Part shown: positions 5,406 through 7,032 of the stretch, one piece after another
Layout of the letters: every line of letters begins with the position of its first letter
Position numbering within the stretch: position 1 is the stretch's first letter
DNA from: Candidatus Tayloriibacteriota bacterium
GTDB taxonomy: Bacteria; Patescibacteriota; Minisyncoccia; Phycocordibacterales; PALSA-1337
Length of the DNA: 7,032 bases
Reading direction: 5' to 3'
NCBI GenBank assembly: GCA_026395105.1
Contig: JAPLZH010000041.1
Location: 1-7,032, forward strand
Translations under genes and position numbers: made by a program
Notes under the pieces: generated by a model
What the model saw: only the letters and a program-made list of their open reading frames with translations
Databases searched by the model: none
What the model was told of the DNA's origin: nothing

Positions 5406-5825
5406 TTAAAGTACCTGATGTTCCATAAAAAATACCCTCCCTACCCTTTCAGGGAATTTAAGATATACAGCGGCGACATGGAAAAACCAGTCTGACTCTT
5501 CTAGAGATAGATTTGAATCATTCATAAAAAGCTGTACGGTCTTACGAATCCTCGATATTTTCTTTGCATTAACATTCTCTTCTGGCGTAAATGAAGCATA
5601 CATAACGCTTTTTTCTGAATTTTCTGGTAATTTACTACATGAAACGCTTTTAACCTCTACAAAATGAAGCGCACCTTCTTTTTTAGCCACTATGTCTAAT
5701 TCACCACACTTTTTAGAGTAATTCCTAGCTACTATGTCATATCCCCTCCTCTCTAAAAAAGCACACGTAACATTCTCACCTAGGAAACCGACCTCTTTTT
5801 TTGATATTTCATTTATATTTTTCAT
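5406..5825 (-). CDS. YraN/UPF0102 family protein (restriction-endonuclease-like fold)
   Basis: The UPF0102 (YraN) family has a restriction-endonuclease-like fold and is predicted to act on nucleic acids; its cellular role is unsettled. The core motifs are present: GFLGENVTCAFLERRGY (13-29) with Glu17, RNYSKKCGELDIVA (34-47) with Asp44, and HFVEVKS (54-60) with Glu57 and Lys59, the E-x-K half of the active site. PEENVNAKKISRIRK (81-95) matches the usual helix after the core. At 139 residues it is longer than the typical 115-125, mainly through an insert around 61-80. Near the C terminus FHVAAVYL has His where relatives usually have Asp (FDVVAV). The ATG at 5825 is the natural start and has no Shine-Dalgarno sequence. 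The gene is flanked by tRNAs and is probably monocistronic. Confidence 0.88.
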   Translation of the reverse strand: MKNINEISKKEVGFLGENVTCAFLERRGYDIVARNYSKKCGELDIVAKKEGALHFVEVKSVSCSKLPENSEKSVMYASFTPEENVNAKKISRIRKTVQLFMNDSNLSLEESDWFFHVAAVYLKFPERVGRVFFMEHQVL

Positions 5826-5826
5826 A

Positions 5827-5851
5827 ATACGGCTATTTTATAACACCGTAT
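5827..5851 (-). promoter_or_regulatory. Extended -10 of the yraN-like gene, framed by an inverted repeat
   Basis: On the minus strand TG-T-TATAAA forms an extended -10, with TATAAA at 5842-5837; no good -35 is seen. The perfect inverted repeat ATACGG (5827-5832) and CCGTAT (5846-5851), separated by 13 bp, brackets the -10, as an operator would. The predicted start lies about five bases before the ATG, so the mRNA would be almost leaderless. Confidence 0.4.
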
Positions 5852-5973
5852 ATGAAGAAATAATAAAAAAGTTCTAAAGAAAAAATGAATTTTTTATCAA
5901 AATTTTATCTCTAAAGGTAAAAGCCAAACAAAAAGACCAAAAAAGACGTCCTTTATGAACAATGTCCCCATAG

Positions 5974-5991
5974 TTATCCACAGTTTTCACA
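5974..5991 (+). promoter_or_regulatory. DnaA box with an adjacent near-match
   Basis: TTATCCACA (5974-5982) is a perfect consensus DnaA box. GTTTTCACA (5983-5991) follows with no gap and matches TTWTNCACA at eight of nine positions. Both lie in an AT-rich, A-tract-bearing gap between the yraN-like gene and tRNA-Gly(GCC). The rest of that 221-bp gap shows no gene. Just downstream, GGCCG and CGGTC on the minus strand (6020-6006) form a small hairpin that may help end the tRNA transcript. Confidence 0.5.
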
Positions 5992-6046
5992 TTTTCATAT
6001 CAAATGACCGAGAGACGGCCTTTAAATTAACACTTCAAACTCTTTG

Positions 6047-6117
6047 TGCGGGTAGGGAGAATCGAACTCCCGTCTCAGTCTTGGCAAGACCGTGTTCTAC
6101 CACTAAACCATACCCGC
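6047..6117 (-). tRNA. tRNA-Gly (GCC anticodon)
   Basis: A 71-nt cloverleaf without encoded CCA. The acceptor GCGGGTA pairs with TACCCGC. The anticodon stem CGGTC/GACTG (four standard pairs and one G-T pair) holds the loop TTGCCAA, giving anticodon GCC, which reads GGC and GGU. The T arm is GGGAG-TTCGATT-CTCCC. The discriminator is A, as in the other glycine tRNA here. With the UCC species it covers all four glycine codons. Upstream on its strand are TTAATG and TATTAA spaced 16 bp apart, and further off a perfect TATAAT; neither makes a convincing promoter. Confidence 0.96.
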
Positions 6118-6216
6118 GTCTTTTTAATTAAAATGTACTTAATACCCTGCCCTTTATTAACATTAAATAGATTAGCATATTATAAAAAAAATCCAAGTGT
6201 ATACGATCGTTTCATC

Positions 6217-6401
6217 TCGAAATTTTGTGAGCTCGGCAGGAATTTGTCCCTACTGGACCGGTATAGGCTTCGTATCGTACTCCACTTCGCTTTGCTCAGT
6301 GTCCGTGCGATTTACTCAGCCTTTTCAACTCCTGCACGAAAGCGCTATTTAGCGCTTTCTCGAGCGCACAAAATTATCTCACTTCGTTCGAAATTTTGTG
6401 C
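6217..6401. repeat. Complex palindromic element with competing arms
   Basis: The left arm AATTTTGTGAGCTCG (6221-6235) matches the reverse complement of CGAGCGCACAAAATT (6361-6375) at 14 of 15 bases. The stem continues inward as GCAGGA (6236-6241) with TCCTGC (6330-6335). A perfect side hairpin, GAAAGCGCTA (6338-6347) with TAGCGCTTTC (6350-6359), interrupts the right arm. Deeper pairs are AGGCT (6265-6269) with AGCCT (6318-6322), and ATCGTAC (6274-6280) with GTGCGAT (6305-6311). GCACAAAATT (6366-6375) can instead pair with AATTTTGTGC (6392-6401). TCGAAATTTTGTG recurs directly at 6217-6229 and 6388-6400. It may be a dispersed intergenic palindromic repeat or a structured RNA. Confidence 0.65.
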
Positions 6402-6416
6402 CCCCTCATGGTCGTG

Positions 6417-6510
6417 AACCTTTACAGGTTAGACCCCATAAGGGTTCTTTGGCAGATTTCAGGATAGCATGTTTAGCCCTCTCGGTATAGGGTCTAATAC
6501 AATATTTAGA
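6417..6510. repeat. Cluster of inverted repeats, possible RNA structure
   Basis: AACCT (6417-6421) and AGGTT (6426-6430) form a four-base-loop hairpin. TTAGACCC (6429-6436) pairs with GGGTCTAA (6490-6497) across 53 bases. CCCT (6477-6480) and AGGG (6489-6492) form an alternative inner hairpin, and TCTAA (6493-6497) pairs with TTAGA (6506-6510). Several are mutually exclusive. No T tract follows, so this is not an ordinary terminator. Confidence 0.35.
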
Positions 6511-6592
6511 TTTTCTAAGGCTATTCTAACTAAATACAAAAGCCAAAAAATGCCAAAAGGTTTCATACTAACAATTAATAGCACTAGATTAA

Positions 6593-6673
6593 ATGGCTAT
6601 AAATAAAGTTAAACAGATGATCCCCCACCAAGGTCACTATATTTATTGGCATTTGATAAATACTGTCCGCTAA
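6593..6673 (+). CDS. Doubtful 26-residue ORF
   Basis: An ATG-to-TAA frame of 26 codons beginning MAINKVKQM and ending HLINTVR, containing an HQGHYIYWH stretch rich in aromatic and histidine residues. No Shine-Dalgarno sequence precedes it. It lies in the gap about 120 bp before the XRE gene on the same strand. I recognise no homologue. It could be a micro-peptide, a decayed gene fragment or chance; the length alone is not significant. Confidence 0.15.
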   Translation: MAINKVKQMIPHQGHYIYWHLINTVR

Positions 6674-6726
6674 TCTTTACAGACTTATATTTCTGTTCTC
6701 TAGTATGTAATTACTCTTGTATACTA

Positions 6727-6756
6727 TTGTGCACATCATAGTGTCTGTGATACACT
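6727..6756 (+). promoter_or_regulatory. Promoter of the XRE-family gene
   Basis: TTGTGC (6727-6732), an 18-bp spacer and TACACT (6751-6756), with TG at 6748-6749 giving an extended -10. Transcription would start near 6763, about 29 nt before the ATG. Another -10-like TATACT (6720-6725) lies upstream but has no clear -35. Confidence 0.5.
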
Positions 6757-6765
6757 ACTAGTGTC
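6739..6765. promoter_or_regulatory. Probable operator: three TAGTGT half-sites over the promoter
   Basis: TAGTGTC occurs at 6739-6745 and 6759-6765, and its inverse ACACTA at 6752-6757. The last two form the perfect palindrome ACACTA-C-TAGTGT (6752-6764), covering the -10 and start site. The first half-site sits in the spacer. ACTAT (6723-6727) and ATAGT (6738-6742) flank the -35. This arrangement suits repression, probably by the XRE protein encoded just downstream. Confidence 0.5.
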
Positions 6766-6791
6766 GGGATTAACAAAATAATTTATAAAAA

Positions 6792-7032
6792 ATGAAATTA
6801 CATTTGATCATAAAATCGTTACGTGAGGACAAAAATCTAACTCAAGAGAAGTTAGCTGAGGATGCTGGCCTTACCAGAGGATATATTTCACGACTGGAAA
6901 AGGGTACCTATGCCGATGATTCCCCATCCATCAAGACCCTCCGTAAAATCGCCAGAGGCTTAAGCGAACCACTTGAGTTGATTTTATCCAAAGCTGGCAT
7001 AACGCAAGAAGATTACATTAAAAATGCTTCTA
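6792..7032 (+). CDS. XRE-family helix-turn-helix transcriptional regulator, 3' end outside the window
   Basis: Eighty residues are visible and the frame is still open at the edge. An HTH_3/XRE DNA-binding domain fills residues about 4-66: LREDKNLTQEKLAEDAG (10-26), then the recognition-helix region LTRGYISRLEKG (27-38), then SIKTLRKIARGL (46-57) and the closing EPLELILSKAG. This matches the Cro/C1-type five-helix fold. The last visible residues (ITQEDYIKNAS) begin a linker or C-terminal region that cannot be judged. The ATG at 6792 follows an A-rich stretch with no Shine-Dalgarno sequence. The overlapping half-site palindromes upstream suggest autoregulation. It could be a lone regulator or an antitoxin; its partner, if any, lies beyond the window. 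Confidence 0.88.
   Translation, partial: MKLHLIIKSLREDKNLTQEKLAEDAGLTRGYISRLEKGTYADDSPSIKTLRKIARGLSEPLELILSKAGITQEDYIKNAS

Larger units (their letters stand above)
6118..6791. other. 674-bp gap without a convincing gene
   Basis: The 123-codon plus-strand frame crossing its left part starts inside the antisense of tRNA-Gly(GCC) and is probably spurious. From left to right the gap holds an AT-rich tRNA upstream region (6118-6212), a G+C-richer palindromic element (6217-6401), further inverted repeats (6417-6510), a doubtful 26-codon ORF, and the XRE promoter and operator. It is a divergent intergenic region: the tRNA leaves leftward and the XRE gene rightward. Confidence 0.7.

Noticed and set aside
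5271..5495. A 74-codon plus-strand frame
   Set aside because: It is antisense to tRNA-Pro and to the 3' end of the yraN-like gene, which has clear family motifs.
228..5825. Recoding of TGA as glycine (code 25), suggested by all eight stops being TAA or TAG
   Set aside because: clpP, rny and HU are full length with no internal TGA, and no tRNA-Gly with a UCA anticodon is present. Rare TGA use under the standard code explains the pattern.
6046..6417. A 123-codon plus-strand frame
   Set aside because: It starts inside the antisense of tRNA-Gly(GCC) and runs through the palindromic element. Its protein sequence is the translated complement of the tRNA followed by low-similarity residues.
1..7032. 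CRISPR array, insertion sequence or rRNA
   Set aside because: No regularly spaced direct repeats, transposase motifs with terminal repeats, or rRNA-like conserved segments were seen on either strand.

Overview
This AT-rich window looks like the chromosome of an ultra-small, reduced bacterium. Candidate Phyla Radiation (Patescibacteria) is my best guess; the class cannot be assigned. Reasons: ClpP, RNase Y and HU sit beside short orphan proteins; an RNHCP zinc protein and a small kinase-fold protein are present; Shine-Dalgarno (SD) sequences are nearly absent; both glycine tRNAs lack an encoded CCA. All eight complete genes stop with TAA or TAG, but full-length clpP, rny and HU have no internal TGA, so the code looks standard. 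This placement is inference.

Region 1-4216 reads rightward. A structured, T-tract-ending RNA element (about 30-106) comes first. Then come clpP, rny behind a long folded leader, HU with a strong terminator, a small protein-kinase-like protein, and a 71-residue orphan with its own consensus promoter and terminator. Each gene appears to be its own transcription unit.

Region 4259-6117 reads leftward, so it converges on the first block near 4216-4259. In transcription order it holds tRNA-Gly(GCC), an AT-rich gap with a perfect DnaA box, a YraN/UPF0102 nuclease-fold gene, tRNA-Pro(UGG), a two-helix membrane protein, an RNHCP zinc protein and tRNA-Gly(UCC). tRNA-Pro and the next two genes are packed tightly enough to share one transcript.

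Region 6118-6791 has no convincing gene. It holds a 155-bp palindromic element with competing arms, further inverted repeats, a possible 26-codon ORF, and a promoter overlaid with repeated TAGTGT half-sites. That promoter leads into an XRE-family regulator that runs off the right edge.

The identifiable genes concern protein turnover (ClpP), mRNA turnover (RNase Y), nucleoid structure (HU), translation (three tRNAs) and signalling or regulation (kinase fold, XRE). The most unusual signals are RNA-level: the rny leader, where two hairpins would hide or reposition the only SD-like sequence seen, and the competing-arm palindrome at 6217-6401.
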